Positions 53,425 through 63,054 are shown, numbered from the stretch's first letter. The stretch is DNA of 64,000 nucleotides from UBA6109 sp035366835 (GCA_035366835.1 DAOSIS010000020.1:4925-68924); one strand, 5' to 3'. Notes: a model not told the origin generated them from the letters alone. Numbers and translations are program-made.

Positions 53425-55038
53425 CTAGCGGCTGTCTCTTGAAATCAGCGTATCTTTCAGCCACTGCCGGTCGTCCCGTTCCGGATAATCGATGTTGTAG
53501 TGAAGCCCTCGGCTTTCCTTGCGCATCTTGGCGCAGCGAACGATGATCTGGGCCACGACGGCGATGTTGCGCAGTTCGATCAGGTCCCTCGTGACGATGA
53601 AGTTGCGGTAGTACTCGTCGATTTCCCGGTTGATGAGGTCCACACGCCGTTCCGCGCGATCGAGCCGCTTGTTCGAACGGACGATCCCCACGTAGTTCCA
53701 CATGCACCGGCGGATTTCGTCCCAGTTGTGTGAGACGACGATGGATTCGTCGCTTTCCGTGGCGCCCCGCGGATCCCAGGCGGGGATCGCAAGCTCTTCG
53801 TCCCCGACGTCCGCGAGCCGTTCCGCGATGCGGCGGACAGCACGGTGGGAGAAGACGACGGCCTCCAGGAGGGAATTGCTGGCGAGCCGGTTCGCCCCGT
53901 GAAGACCGGTGCAGGAGACTTCCCCGCAGGCGAAAAGACGGTCGATCGTCGTCTCGCCGAATGCGTTCACCGAGACGCCGCCGCACTGGTAGTGCGCTGC
54001 AGGAACGACGGGGATGGGATCCTTCGTGATGTCGATCCCGAACCGGAGGCACTCCCGGTAGATGTTGGGAAAGCGGTTGACGAGGAAGTCTTTGTCGCGG
54101 TGCGTGATGTCCAGAAGGACGTATTCGTCCCCGGATTTCTTGAGCTCCGTGTCGATCGCCTTGGCGACGACGTCGCGCGGTGCGAGGCTCTTCATGGGAT
54201 GGTATTTTTCCATGAAGGGAATCCCGTTCTTCAGGCGCAGGACCCCGCCCTCGCCGCGCACGGTTTCGCTGATCAGGAAGGACTTTGCCGCCGGATGGTA
54301 CAGGCAGGTCGGATGGAACTGCGTGAATTCCATGTTCGCGATGAGGGCGCCGGCGCGGTACGCCATGGCGACGCCGTCGCCGGTCGCGATGTCGGGGTTG
54401 GAGGTGATGAGATAGACCTTTCCGGTCCCGCCGGTGGCGAGGAGGACGAACTTGGCGCGGAAGGTGTGGATCTCGTTGCGTTCGATATCCAGGACATAGG
54501 CGCCAAGGCACTGGTCGGCGACCCCCTTCCGCTGGCCGGTGATGAAGGATTTCATGATCAGGTCGATGGCGATATGGTTCTCGAAGATCGAAATGTTGGG
54601 GTGACGGCTGGCCTTCTCGTTGATCGCACGCTCGATCTCCCGGCCGGTGAGGTCTTTCGCATGCAGGACGCGCCGCATCGAGTGGCCGCCCTCGCGGCCG
54701 AGATCGAATTCGGAAGACGATCCCTCCTGCGCCCTGCTGAACCGGACGCCCCATTCCACGAGCTCACGAATCCGCTCGGGCGCCTCGCTGACGACGAAGC
54801 GCACGACGTCTTCCTTGCAGAGGCCGGCGCCGCAGGTAAGGGTGTCCCGGATGTGGTACTCGAACCGGTCCTCCTTGTCGCAGACGGCTGCGATGCCTCC
54901 CTGGGCGTAGTTCGTATTGGATTCCGTCCGCTCCTTCTTGGTGACGACCGCTACGGTGCCCAATTCGGCGGCCTTGATCGAAAAACTGAATCCGGCGATG
55001 CCGCTTCCGAGAACCAGAAAATCCGTCTTGATCTCCAT
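53425..55038 (-). CDS. nadB: L-aspartate oxidase
   Basis: This encodes a 537-residue FAD enzyme that makes iminoaspartate, the first step of NAD synthesis from aspartate. It has the FAD fold FLVLGSGIAGFSFSIKAAEL, TNYAQGGIAAV, FTQFHPTCLYHP, the active-site Arg region SETVRGEGG and AAHYQCGGVSVN, and the C-terminal helical domain (MWNYVGIVR). In an anaerobe it can use fumarate as acceptor. AAAGGACGATC precedes the ATG. nadA and nadC are not in the window. Confidence 0.95.
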   Translation of the reverse strand: MEIKTDFLVLGSGIAGFSFSIKAAELGTVAVVTKKERTESNTNYAQGGIAAVCDKEDRFEYHIRDTLTCGAGLCKEDVVRFVVSEAPERIRELVEWGVRFSRAQEGSSSEFDLGREGGHSMRRVLHAKDLTGREIERAINEKASRHPNISIFENHIAIDLIMKSFITGQRKGVADQCLGAYVLDIERNEIHTFRAKFVLLATGGTGKVYLITSNPDIATGDGVAMAYRAGALIANMEFTQFHPTCLYHPAAKSFLISETVRGEGGVLRLKNGIPFMEKYHPMKSLAPRDVVAKAIDTELKKSGDEYVLLDITHRDKDFLVNRFPNIYRECLRFGIDITKDPIPVVPAAHYQCGGVSVNAFGETTIDRLFACGEVSCTGLHGANRLASNSLLEAVVFSHRAVRRIAERLADVGDEELAIPAWDPRGATESDESIVVSHNWDEIRRCMWNYVGIVRSNKRLDRAERRVDLINREIDEYYRNFIVTRDLIELRNIAVVAQIIVRCAKMRKESRGLHYNIDYPERDDRQWLKDTLISRDSR

Positions 55039-55076
55039 GGAAGATCGTCCTTTCCCCGGCGTGGAGTGAAATTCGG

Positions 55077-55105
55077 TTTACAAAGACAAGGCGTTTCTAT
55101 ATAGT
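55077..55105 (+). promoter_or_regulatory. Promoter for tsaD operon
   Basis: TTTACA (55077-55082), 17-base spacer, TATAGT (55100-55105), about 43 bases before the tsaD ATG in the region divergent from nadB. Confidence 0.75.
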
Positions 55106-55147
55106 CTCTTGCGCTTTTTTACAAAAGAAAATTTCTGTCTGGAATCT

Positions 55148-56176
55148 ATGCTGATCCTGGGAATCGAGTCCTCCTGCGACGAAACCGCCGCCGCCGTGGT
55201 TCGCGACGGGCGGGGGCTTCTCTCCAACGTCATCGCATCACAGATCGCCGCGCACAGCCGCTTCGGCGGCGTCGTGCCCGAGATCGCCTCCCGCAAGCAC
55301 ATCGAGGCCGTCCTGCCGGTCATCGAGCAGGCCCTGGAAGAGGGAGGGGTGCGCCTCGGAGACATTGAAGGAATCGCGGTCACCCGCGGGCCCGGGCTGA
55401 TCGGGTCGCTGCTCGTGGGCATCTCCGTCGGAAAGGCCCTGGCCTTTGCGCGCAACATTCCGATCGTCGGCGTCAACCATCTCGACGGCCACATGGCGGC
55501 GGTCTTTCTGACGGATTCCCGGCCGGCTTTCCCTTTCGTGGCGCTGGTGGTTTCCGGAGGGCACACCACGACCTACGCGGTGGAGGACTTCGGACGCAGC
55601 CGCATCATGGGGCAGACGCGGGACGATGCCGCCGGAGAGGCCTTCGACAAGGCGGCGAAGCTGCTCGATGCCGGCTACCCCGGCGGCGTGATCCTGGACC
55701 GTCTCTCCAGGGAAGGCGATCCCGGGAAGATCCCTTTTCCCCGCGCGATGAGGGACAGCCTGGACTTCAGTTTCAGCGGGCTCAAGACGTCCCTTCTGCA
55801 TTATCTGAAGCGCCGCGGCGAAAAACCCGCCGGGAAGGAACTGGCGGATATCGCCGCCTGCTACCAGGAAGCCATCGTCGAAGTGCTGGTCGAAAAGACG
55901 TTCGCGGCGGCCCGGATCGCGGGCATCGGCAGGATCGTCGTCTGCGGCGGTGTCGCGGCCAACAGACGGCTGCGGGAGGAATTCCGGGCGAGAGCGGAGG
56001 CCGAGGGTGCGGAACTGTTTCTCCCGCCGCCCGTCCTGTGCACGGACAATGCGGCCATGATCGCCGTGGTCGGGGAACATCTTCTTGCGGGCGGGTGCCG
56101 GGACGACATCGATATGAACGCCGTTTCGAGATGGCCGGCGGACAGCGGATATGGATCTTGTCAGAACGAAGCTTAA
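55148..56176 (+). CDS. tsaD: tRNA threonylcarbamoyladenosine synthase subunit TsaD
   Basis: This encodes a 342-residue catalytic subunit that transfers the threonylcarbamoyl group to A37 of tRNA, together with TsaB (5510). MLILGIESSCDETAAAVV starts the ASKHA fold; VNHLDGHMAA holds the metal-binding histidines; FSFSGLKTSLL and VCGGVAANRRLREEF are further signatures. An in-frame TTG at 55109 would place the start at the promoter, so the ATG at 55148 is preferred. It overlaps the DUF2062 gene by 26 bases. Confidence 0.96.
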   Translation: MLILGIESSCDETAAAVVRDGRGLLSNVIASQIAAHSRFGGVVPEIASRKHIEAVLPVIEQALEEGGVRLGDIEGIAVTRGPGLIGSLLVGISVGKALAFARNIPIVGVNHLDGHMAAVFLTDSRPAFPFVALVVSGGHTTTYAVEDFGRSRIMGQTRDDAAGEAFDKAAKLLDAGYPGGVILDRLSREGDPGKIPFPRAMRDSLDFSFSGLKTSLLHYLKRRGEKPAGKELADIAACYQEAIVEVLVEKTFAAARIAGIGRIVVCGGVAANRRLREEFRARAEAEGAELFLPPPVLCTDNAAMIAVVGEHLLAGGCRDDIDMNAVSRWPADSGYGSCQNEA

Positions 56177-56600
56177 GGAATTTCATCAGCGGTTCCTGAG
56201 CCTGCGCGGCGAACCGAGGGCCGTCGCCCTGGGCATGGCCCTCGGGGTATTCGTCGGCGTCACGCCGACGATACCCTTTCATACCCTGCTGATCGTCGCG
56301 TTCGGCCTGATTCTGCGCTGGAACATCGCGTCGGCGTACCTCGGATCGTGGCTCATCTCCAATCCCCTGACCATCCCCATCTTCTATTATGCGCAGTACG
56401 AAATCGGCACCTTCTGTCTGGGAACCGGAAAAACCGGGCTTGTCCTGGCGGACTATTCCCTGGTGAGTCTGGCATCCGCAGGCTGGCAGATCCTCTGCCC
56501 GCTCCTGCTCGGCGGTCTGATCACGGCGCCGCTTTTTGCCGTCCCCGCATACTTCATCACGTTGCGGCTGGCGCGATCCTTGAGAAGAACGCAGGAATGA
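56151..56600 (+). CDS. DUF2062 membrane protein
   Basis: This encodes a 149-residue inner-membrane protein with two or three hydrophobic stretches (about 28-50, 52-80 and 105-140). The segment ALGMALGVFVGVTPTIPFHT with the later GSWLISNPLTIPIFYYAQYE is the DUF2062 signature. The function is unknown; homologues often sit with glycosyltransferase or translation genes. It is embedded between tsaD and rsmA with overlaps at both ends, so it is clearly co-transcribed. Confidence 0.88.
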   Translation: MDLVRTKLKEFHQRFLSLRGEPRAVALGMALGVFVGVTPTIPFHTLLIVAFGLILRWNIASAYLGSWLISNPLTIPIFYYAQYEIGTFCLGTGKTGLVLADYSLVSLASAGWQILCPLLLGGLITAPLFAVPAYFITLRLARSLRRTQE

Positions 56601-57460
56601 AGTCGGCAAGGGAAATTCTGCATTCCTACGGCATTCATCCGAGACGGCGGTACAGCCAGTCTTTTCTGGAGGACCGCGCCGTCATGGAGCGGATCCTCGG
56701 TCTTGCCGCGATCGGGGCGGACGAGACGGTGCTGGAGATCGGCTCCGGAGTCGGGCTGCTCACGGAACGGATCGCCGAGCGCGCCGCCAGGGTCCTGGCG
56801 GTCGAAATCGATCCTTCACTCGTCGAAATCCTGAACCGGCGCCTCGGACGGAAGGGAAATGTCGAGATCGTGAGCCGGGACATCCTGAAGGTCGATCTGT
56901 CCGAATGGTCCGGCAGAGGGAACGCCGGCAAGCTGAAGGTCATCGGGAACATCCCCTACAGCATCTCCAGCCCCATCCTCTTTCATCTCCTTGCTCATCG
57001 GCGCTCCATCTCATCGGCGACCGTCATGATGCAGCGGGAAGTCGCGGACCGGCTGACGGCTTCCTGCGGCTGCAAGGAATACGGGATTCCGACCGTCCTC
57101 TTCGCCGTTCATGCCTCGATCAGCGGCGGAATCGAGGTGCCGCCTTCGTGTTTCTTTCCGCCGCCGCGTGTCCACTCGACGGTACTGCGGTTCGATTTCG
57201 CGGCGGAGCCGAACACGCCGCTTTCCGACGAGAATTTTTTCGCGCGCGTCGTCCGGACCTCTTTCGCCATGCGCCGGAAGACGCTGTTCAATTGCCTGAG
57301 GGGAAGCGAGGCGGCCCCGGAAAGCGACGAAGAACTGCGGAGGGCGCTGGACGCGGCGGGGATCGTCGGGAAGCGGCGTGCCGAGACGCTCACGCCGGAG
57401 GAGTTCGGCCGGCTGAGCAACGTCCTCCGGGAGGGAAGGCGCCATGCAGCAAAAAGGTAG
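56597..57460 (+). CDS. rsmA: 16S rRNA dimethyladenosine transferase (RsmA/KsgA)
   Basis: This encodes a 287-residue methyltransferase that dimethylates the two adjacent adenosines near the 3' end of 16S rRNA. YSQSFLEDRAVMERIL, the SAM motif VLEIGSGVGLLTERIAE, the catalytic VIGNIPYSISSPILFHLL (NxPY) and FFPPPRVHSTVLRF are present, with the small C-terminal helical domain. It overlaps the DUF2062 gene by ATGA and the DUF1460 gene by 17 bases. Confidence 0.95.
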   Translation: MKSAREILHSYGIHPRRRYSQSFLEDRAVMERILGLAAIGADETVLEIGSGVGLLTERIAERAARVLAVEIDPSLVEILNRRLGRKGNVEIVSRDILKVDLSEWSGRGNAGKLKVIGNIPYSISSPILFHLLAHRRSISSATVMMQREVADRLTASCGCKEYGIPTVLFAVHASISGGIEVPPSCFFPPPRVHSTVLRFDFAAEPNTPLSDENFFARVVRTSFAMRRKTLFNCLRGSEAAPESDEELRRALDAAGIVGKRRAETLTPEEFGRLSNVLREGRRHAAKR

Positions 57461-58247
57461 TCCGCGCCGGGAATTCGCCAGGCTCGTGAAAGAAATCCTC
57501 TCCCGGGGCGAAAGGTCACCCGGGGCGCTCGTGGCCGCGGCGGCGCGCGCGCTTCTGGGAAGGCCCTATCGCGCGGCGCCTCTGGAGAGGGGAGGGGCGG
57601 AGCGCCTCGTGGTGGACTTCACATCCTTCGATTGCGTCACGCTTGTGGAAACCGCCGTTGCGCTGGCCCTGACGGCCTCCTCGCCCCGTCCGGACTTCGA
57701 CCGCTTCGCGGCCCGCCTGCGGAAGATCCGGTACCGGAAGGGCCGCCTCGCGGGCTACGCCTCGCGGCTTCACTACTTTTCGGACTGGCTCGCCGATAAC
57801 GAGGCGAAGATGATCCTTCACGACCGGACGCGCGGCCTGGGCGGCGTCGCCTGCCGCAGGAAGATCGATCGCATGAGCGCCCACCGGGAACGCTATCCGG
57901 CCCTGAAGGATCCGGCGGCCTTTCGCAGCATCCGCGCCGTCGAGAGGCGTTTGTCGGCGAGGTCGTGGTACTGCCTGGAAAAGAGACAGCTCAGGAGGGC
58001 GGAAAAGGCCATCCGGGAAGGTGACATCGTCGCGATCGCAAGCGGTGAAGAAGGCCTCGATGTCTGCCACGTCGGAATCGCCGTGCGACACCGGGGCAGG
58101 GTCCGCCTGCTGCACGCCTCTTCTGCGGCAGGATGCGTGATCGCTTCCGATGAAACGCTGTATTCCTACCTGCAGGCGAAGAAGCACCGCGCGGGTGTCC
58201 TGGTCGCCGGAGTGGTCGGAGAGAAGGCTCGGCATTCCCTGCGGTGA
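57444..58247 (+). CDS. DUF1460 (N-acetylmuramoyl-L-alanine amidase-like cysteine hydrolase)
   Basis: This encodes a 267-residue protein of the NlpC/P60-like DUF1460 family, associated with cleaving bacterial cell-wall peptides. The likely catalytic Cys64 is in SFDCVTLVET, His209 in VCHVGIAV, and RLLHASSAAG follows. No signal peptide is seen with this start, which is unusual for an envelope enzyme, but start choice is constrained by overlap with rsmA. The sequence is very rich in Arg/Ala/Gly, as the local GC would give. Confidence 0.85.
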   Translation: MQQKGSPRREFARLVKEILSRGERSPGALVAAAARALLGRPYRAAPLERGGAERLVVDFTSFDCVTLVETAVALALTASSPRPDFDRFAARLRKIRYRKGRLAGYASRLHYFSDWLADNEAKMILHDRTRGLGGVACRRKIDRMSAHRERYPALKDPAAFRSIRAVERRLSARSWYCLEKRQLRRAEKAIREGDIVAIASGEEGLDVCHVGIAVRHRGRVRLLHASSAAGCVIASDETLYSYLQAKKHRAGVLVAGVVGEKARHSLR

Positions 58248-58286
58248 CGAGGACGGTTTCGCGATCGTCCGTTCGGGGAATTCTTC

Positions 58287-59264
58287 TCAGAAACTGTAGG
58301 ACAATCCCCCCAGATACACATCCGTGTCGCGGTGGTAATCGGTGACGATGCGGCTCCAGATCGCGCGCAGCGCAACGCGCGGCGAGAGTCGCCAGGCGGC
58401 CATGGCGCTGATGTTGCCGGCGAGCGCCGTCATCCGGCTTCCGTCCTCGTTGCCGTATTCGTCGCGGGCGACATAGGGACCGAAGCCCATCCCGAGTTCG
58501 AGGCGGTCCGAGAAGAACGGCTGCAGGACCCACAATTGGGAAGTGATGCCGTAACGGCCGAGGGGGCGATGATCGCCTTCGCCGAGGAACGTGACCGTCC
58601 AATCCACGTGACGGCCGAAATGCCGCCGGTATTCGATGGCTCCGGCGACATCGGTCTCGGACTTTGCGCTGTTGAGGGTTGCGTAGCCGAAATAAAGGGC
58701 GATCTCGTCGGCGGGCCTCTCGAAATCCCGGGCCGGGTGCGGGCGCGACTCCGCCGCTGTCGGCGCATCGAGGAGATAACCGATGCCCGCCGTGGCCGCG
58801 AGCGTGTCGAAACTGTCCCGGACGGTGATGTAATTGAGGCGCACTTGAAAGAGAAGGGGACTCAGCCCGTACCAGGTGGCCGTTGCGCTGGTGACCACGC
58901 CCAGTCCATGGGCATCCTCGTAGCGATCCGTGAGGGGGACGACCCTGGTGTCAAAATAAACCAGGGGACCGATGCCCAGGGCGAGGGAAAACTGCGAAGC
59001 GGGGATCTTCGTCTTCCCCCAGATCTGCGCGGCGAGGCTGTCGCGGTAATGGTACGGTTGGTGCCCCTCGTTGAGGTAGGTCAGGCTGAGGGCCGCGGAT
59101 TCGTCGAGGTGGTGTACGTAGGAGATGGACCACTGGCCCGAGAGATTGTGCGTCTCCGTGTCCATCGCCGCGCCACCGTGGACGAACAATTCCTCCGCAG
59201 CCACCGGGGACGCGAGAAGGACCATGATCAGCATCGCCGAGAGCGTCTTTTTCACACCATTCAC
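58287..59264 (-). CDS. Outer-membrane beta-barrel protein
   Basis: This encodes a 325-residue exported protein. The signal peptide (residues 1-23) ends PVAAEE. The rest alternates polar and hydrophobic residues in strand-length runs with many aromatic girdle residues, and the chain ends with the barrel-assembly signature YSF. One recognisable start is FVHGGAAMDTETHNLSGQWS. I do not recognise the specific family (possibly acyloxyacyl hydrolase/PagL-like in the first part, unproven). It is monocistronic, convergent to the DUF1460 gene. Confidence 0.75.
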   Translation of the reverse strand: MNGVKKTLSAMLIMVLLASPVAAEELFVHGGAAMDTETHNLSGQWSISYVHHLDESAALSLTYLNEGHQPYHYRDSLAAQIWGKTKIPASQFSLALGIGPLVYFDTRVVPLTDRYEDAHGLGVVTSATATWYGLSPLLFQVRLNYITVRDSFDTLAATAGIGYLLDAPTAAESRPHPARDFERPADEIALYFGYATLNSAKSETDVAGAIEYRRHFGRHVDWTVTFLGEGDHRPLGRYGITSQLWVLQPFFSDRLELGMGFGPYVARDEYGNEDGSRMTALAGNISAMAAWRLSPRVALRAIWSRIVTDYHRDTDVYLGGLSYSF

Positions 59265-59409
59265 CCGCTTCGTTCGTTTCCCGATGCGGCTTCGCGTGCC
59301 GCAGAGGCCGCCGACTCATGAAGAATACCCTATCCCGAGGATAGGGGCAATCAGTCATTGGCGGGTTTCGGGCTTCGAAAATCCGCAGCAGGTTCCGGAC
59401 GAGGTACTT

Positions 59410-59985
59410 CTATTCCGGGAGAGGCTTCTCGAAGTGGTGATGATCGCGGTAGGCGTCGAAGTGCCCGCCCCACTGCCATCCGCGCCGGAGAAATTCCGAC
59501 AGCACGGGACCGCCTTCGGCGATGACGCCGGGTTCGCCGGAATGATAAGCCGCGCCTTCGGGAACCGTCCGGCCGTCGGGATGGACGAGGGGATTGAGGA
59601 AGGGGTTGATGTCCACGGCAAGCCCCAGTGCATGGTGGGACAGGCGCGACGTTCCGGCGACGCAGCGGTAATGGAAGGCCGTGGAGTTGTTGTCCTTCAT
59701 GGACGCGTCGTCAGACCACCCGTAGAGGACGATCGGCCGCGCCTTGGCGACCGGGAATCGCAGGTCCATGAGGACGCGGAAGATTTCGCTGACTTCATCG
59801 GCGATCCGGCGGTGAATCAGGAGCTGTCCCTGGCGGGCGAGGCCGTCGAAACCGAGATAACGGACATCGATCAACCGGAGCGAAGCGAGGACGTCGGCGG
59901 GGGCGGGAGAACCCGCAACGGCCTGTGCGAAGGACAGGCCGCTGTCGATGACGGCACGGGGCCCGCTGTCGGCCCGCGCGCTCAA
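59410..59985 (-). CDS. M15-family peptidase (D-Ala-D-Ala carboxypeptidase-like)
   Basis: This encodes a 191-residue zinc peptidase. The family signature SHHALGLAVDINP gives His118 and Asp125 as ligands, and WQWGGHFDAYRDHHHFEKP supplies the third His (about 183). Such enzymes cut D-alanyl or L-Ala-D-Glu peptidoglycan bonds. The start overlaps the stop of the upstream fusion gene by four bases and no signal peptide is visible, so either the N-terminus is misassigned or export uses another route. Confidence 0.88.
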   Translation of the reverse strand: MSARADSGPRAVIDSGLSFAQAVAGSPAPADVLASLRLIDVRYLGFDGLARQGQLLIHRRIADEVSEIFRVLMDLRFPVAKARPIVLYGWSDDASMKDNNSTAFHYRCVAGTSRLSHHALGLAVDINPFLNPLVHPDGRTVPEGAAYHSGEPGVIAEGGPVLSEFLRRGWQWGGHFDAYRDHHHFEKPLPE

Positions 59986-61523
59986 CGTCCTTCTCCGTCC
60001 GGCAGAAGACGTTTCGCAATCCCGAGGGTCCGGCGGGGCGGCAGGGCGACCTCGCGCAGAATCTGCAGCAGGCGGGGCTTGTCGATCCGAAAAAAATCGT
60101 TTTCCCTGGGTACGACGACGAGGCCGCTCATTTCGAATGCGCCGGGGGTGACGAGCAGGCGTTCTCCCTCCTCGCGGTGGAAGATGTCCGGACGGTGTTT
60201 CCGGCGGGGAAAGACCACCAGGCGCCAGAACTTCCCGTCGTGGCGGCCGAGGGCATTGAACATCGGTTCTTCGCCTTCCGCCCCGGCGGGGGGCAGGGCC
60301 TCCCGCAGTCTGTCGAGGACCTTCAGGAGCGACGGCAAATCGCCGCTCGTGAGGACAACGGCGCCGTAGCCGAAATTCCGGAAGATCGATACGGACACCC
60401 CTTCCGCGCGTCCGACGAACGGCCCGGCGCCTGCAGCGGCGGAAAGGGGAAGAATGCCCGACGGAATGACCTGGAAGTGGAGATGATCAGGGGCGGAGGC
60501 GCCGCAACGGGGGCCGTTGTACAGAACGTCCCATCTCCGCCCGAGGTCGCGGCACAGGAGCAGATAGTCCTTGGCCGATGCGAAAAACGCCTGGGGACGG
60601 TGCCGGCGGGAGGCGACGGTAAAGTGGTGCATGACAATCGGAGCGGGATTGCAGAGGATCAGAAAATCTTCCCGATAGAGGATCGTCTTCTGGCTCCGGG
60701 GCAGATGACGGCGGCAGAGGAAACAGGGGCGGTGCGCGACGGCCTTGCCGACGGCTGCGGTGGAACTGGCGATGCGGCCGGGATTGCGCTGGACGGTGAG
60801 CGAAAGGCCCCGTTCCCGGAAGGACTTCGTCACGACGAGGCCCAGCATCCGGACCGCTTCGCGGAGCCGCCGCCAATGAGCGGTCTGGTCGGAGAAGAGG
60901 CCTAGGCACAGATCGCTCAGGGGCGTTTCGGAGAAACCGTCATAGACGGCGAAGGCCCGGGCCGGCAGGCCCTTGCAGCAGATCAGGCAGGGCACGGTGG
61001 TCACCCCCATCGTAAAGGTCTCTTCCTCGCGGGGAGAGAATCCTCGCCGCAGGTACCATTCGTAGGCGTTTCGGTTGGGTCTCATCACGCCGAGCCAGAT
61101 CTCCCGGAAGCCCGACCTGCGCGCGTGTTCGTCGGCAAGGGCCATCAGGGTGCGGCCGACACCGCGCCCCTTCCGGTCGGGAGACACGTAGATGGAACGC
61201 AGATACATGCGGGCGGGTCGGGGTCTGAAATCCGCGGCGGGCAAGGGCGCCGGGCCGACTCCAAGCCTCAGAAATCCGATGATCCGCCCGTCTTCCTCGG
61301 CGACCACGCAGCGGTTGTGGTTGCCGGCGATGATTTCGCGCAGCCTTGCGGGGGGATAGTGCTCGTCGAGCCCCTTCCGGATGTCTTCGGGCGGTATGAA
61401 GACACCGTAGGTGTCGGTCCAGGACCGCCTGAGAAGACGGCGGATGGGACCGGCATCCGCCGGAGCCGCCTCGCGTATGCGGACGCTGTTCGGCGGTCGT
61501 CTGGGGGACGTTTTCCCGGTCAT
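59982..61523 (-). CDS. GNAT acetyltransferase fused to DUF4922 (HIT/GalT-like) protein
   Basis: This encodes a 513-residue fusion. Residues about 13-165 are a GNAT domain (YLRSIYVSPDRKGRGVGRTL, NRNAYEWYLRRGF). Residues about 200-510 match DUF4922, related to Ap4A phosphorylase and GDP-galactose phosphorylase: CFLCRRHLP (Cys267, Cys270, perhaps zinc), VMHHFTVASRRHRPQ, and the HIT-like HLHFQ at 347-351. The extra pair CLICC lies at 179-183. It likely acts as a nucleotidyl or phosphoryl transferase on a sugar or nucleotide; the substrate is unknown. Confidence 0.82.
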   Translation of the reverse strand: MTGKTSPRRPPNSVRIREAAPADAGPIRRLLRRSWTDTYGVFIPPEDIRKGLDEHYPPARLREIIAGNHNRCVVAEEDGRIIGFLRLGVGPAPLPAADFRPRPARMYLRSIYVSPDRKGRGVGRTLMALADEHARRSGFREIWLGVMRPNRNAYEWYLRRGFSPREEETFTMGVTTVPCLICCKGLPARAFAVYDGFSETPLSDLCLGLFSDQTAHWRRLREAVRMLGLVVTKSFRERGLSLTVQRNPGRIASSTAAVGKAVAHRPCFLCRRHLPRSQKTILYREDFLILCNPAPIVMHHFTVASRRHRPQAFFASAKDYLLLCRDLGRRWDVLYNGPRCGASAPDHLHFQVIPSGILPLSAAAGAGPFVGRAEGVSVSIFRNFGYGAVVLTSGDLPSLLKVLDRLREALPPAGAEGEEPMFNALGRHDGKFWRLVVFPRRKHRPDIFHREEGERLLVTPGAFEMSGLVVVPRENDFFRIDKPRLLQILREVALPPRRTLGIAKRLLPDGEGR

Positions 61524-61530
61524 GGCGGCG

Positions 61531-63054
61531 TCATCCGGCGGTGGAAGGGGGAGGAGGCAGCCTCCGGCCTTTCATCTGCCTGCGGGCCTGGATCTCCACG
61601 GTGCGCAGGAAGTCCTTGTAGGCGTTGTTCTCGTTCCGCTTCTCGTCGGGCAGCTGGTGATCCGTGTTGCCGCTCCAGCGGCGGCAGAGATAGAGGTTCT
61701 CGAAGATCCTGCCGACGCGGTACTCGCGGGAAAGCCTCATACCGACGGCGTAATCCTCGCCGTAACCGACGTTCGGAAAAGGCAGCTCCCGCAGGAGGGC
61801 GGTCTGGTAAGCGCGGGGCGCTCCGAGTCCGTTCACGCGCAGGAGGTTGTTGTGGCCGTTGGTCTTCGTCCATTCCCGGTGTCGGACCAGGCCGGGCGGG
61901 AGTTCCTTGAGCGTGAAATCCACGACCGTGTAGGAACCCACGACCATTCCGCAGTCCTCCTCCGCGAAGGCACGGACGATCTTCTGCAGGACCTCTTCCG
62001 AGGCGTACAGATCGTCGGAGTCCAGCTGAACGGCATAACGCCCGCAAAGGGGCGAACGGACGGCCTCGTTCCAGCAGCCGCCGATCTGCAGGTTCGTTCC
62101 GGAAGGCTTCAAACAATGGAGACGGTCGCTCCCTGCGGCCAGACCGGCGAGCACCTCGCTCGTTCCGTCGGTGGAAAAGTTGTCCACGACCAGAACGTTG
62201 AAGGGGAAATCCGTCCGCTGGGATAGGGCGCTGGCGACGGCATCGGCGATGGTTGTTTTCCTGTTTCGCACGGGAATGACGACGCTTGCCGTGACGGGGA
62301 AGGCCGTTCCGGATTCCGGGACCGGCCTGAACTTCGGCGGCAGCCACGCCCCGATAGTCTTCAGATGGGCCGCGGCGATGTGCTCTCGCTCGCGCTGAAA
62401 GCTGGCAGATGCGGGATCGACGTATCCGAAGTGGGTCTCGGAGAGCTGGGGGGCTGCGGGGCCGTCTTCCCGGAAAGACGCGGTGAAGAGAATCTCGGGA
62501 ATCCGGACGACGGGGAAATCGGCGGCGATCTTCAGGCGGAGGTCATAAAGGGCGGCCGTCTTCCAATCCCGCACGGGGCCGTACCTGTCCACGGAACTCT
62601 GCGCGGCATGCGTGGAGACGAAGAGGACCGGGCCGAAATCGAAGTCGTCCCGGATGCTGCCGGCCTGATAATCGATCAGCCGCCGGTCCCGGGCTGCGCC
62701 TTCCGCAACCCCCGCGGCGCGGGGAAGCAGCTCGCGGAAATCGGAGTAGAGGATGCCAGCCCGCGTCGCTTCGGCGACTTCGAGGAATCTCTCCAGGCAT
62801 CGGGCGTCGGGACGGATGGCGGCGGCCTCGGTCACGAACCATGCGTAGCGCGAGCGAATCTTCTTCAGGAGTCCGTGCAGGATGTTTCCGCTCTGGACGC
62901 CCCGGCCCTTGACGACCTCGCATTTCCTCGGAACGGCGAGGAAGGGGCCGGAGTAGAGGAGAAAGATCTTTTCGACCAGGTCGGATTCGACGAAGGGGCG
63001 GAGGGAATCGTCGGGATCCGTCTGGCCGCCATAGGGAAGAATGACGGAGACCAT
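61531..63054 (-). CDS. Glycosyltransferase family 2 with extra N-terminal domain
   Basis: This encodes a 507-residue protein. Residues about 255-480 form a GT-A glycosyltransferase (ASVVIPVRNRKTTIADAVAS, VVDNFSTDGTSEVL, metal motif LDSDDLY). Residues 1-250 begin MVSVILPYGGQTDPDDSLRP and look like a second, shorter GT-A-like fold without a clear DxD. The open frame upstream belongs to aat in another frame. It lies eight bases before the GNAT-DUF4922 gene in the same direction, suggesting shared sugar metabolism. Confidence 0.85.
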   Translation of the reverse strand: MVSVILPYGGQTDPDDSLRPFVESDLVEKIFLLYSGPFLAVPRKCEVVKGRGVQSGNILHGLLKKIRSRYAWFVTEAAAIRPDARCLERFLEVAEATRAGILYSDFRELLPRAAGVAEGAARDRRLIDYQAGSIRDDFDFGPVLFVSTHAAQSSVDRYGPVRDWKTAALYDLRLKIAADFPVVRIPEILFTASFREDGPAAPQLSETHFGYVDPASASFQREREHIAAAHLKTIGAWLPPKFRPVPESGTAFPVTASVVIPVRNRKTTIADAVASALSQRTDFPFNVLVVDNFSTDGTSEVLAGLAAGSDRLHCLKPSGTNLQIGGCWNEAVRSPLCGRYAVQLDSDDLYASEEVLQKIVRAFAEEDCGMVVGSYTVVDFTLKELPPGLVRHREWTKTNGHNNLLRVNGLGAPRAYQTALLRELPFPNVGYGEDYAVGMRLSREYRVGRIFENLYLCRRWSGNTDHQLPDEKRNENNAYKDFLRTVEIQARRQMKGRRLPPPPSTAG

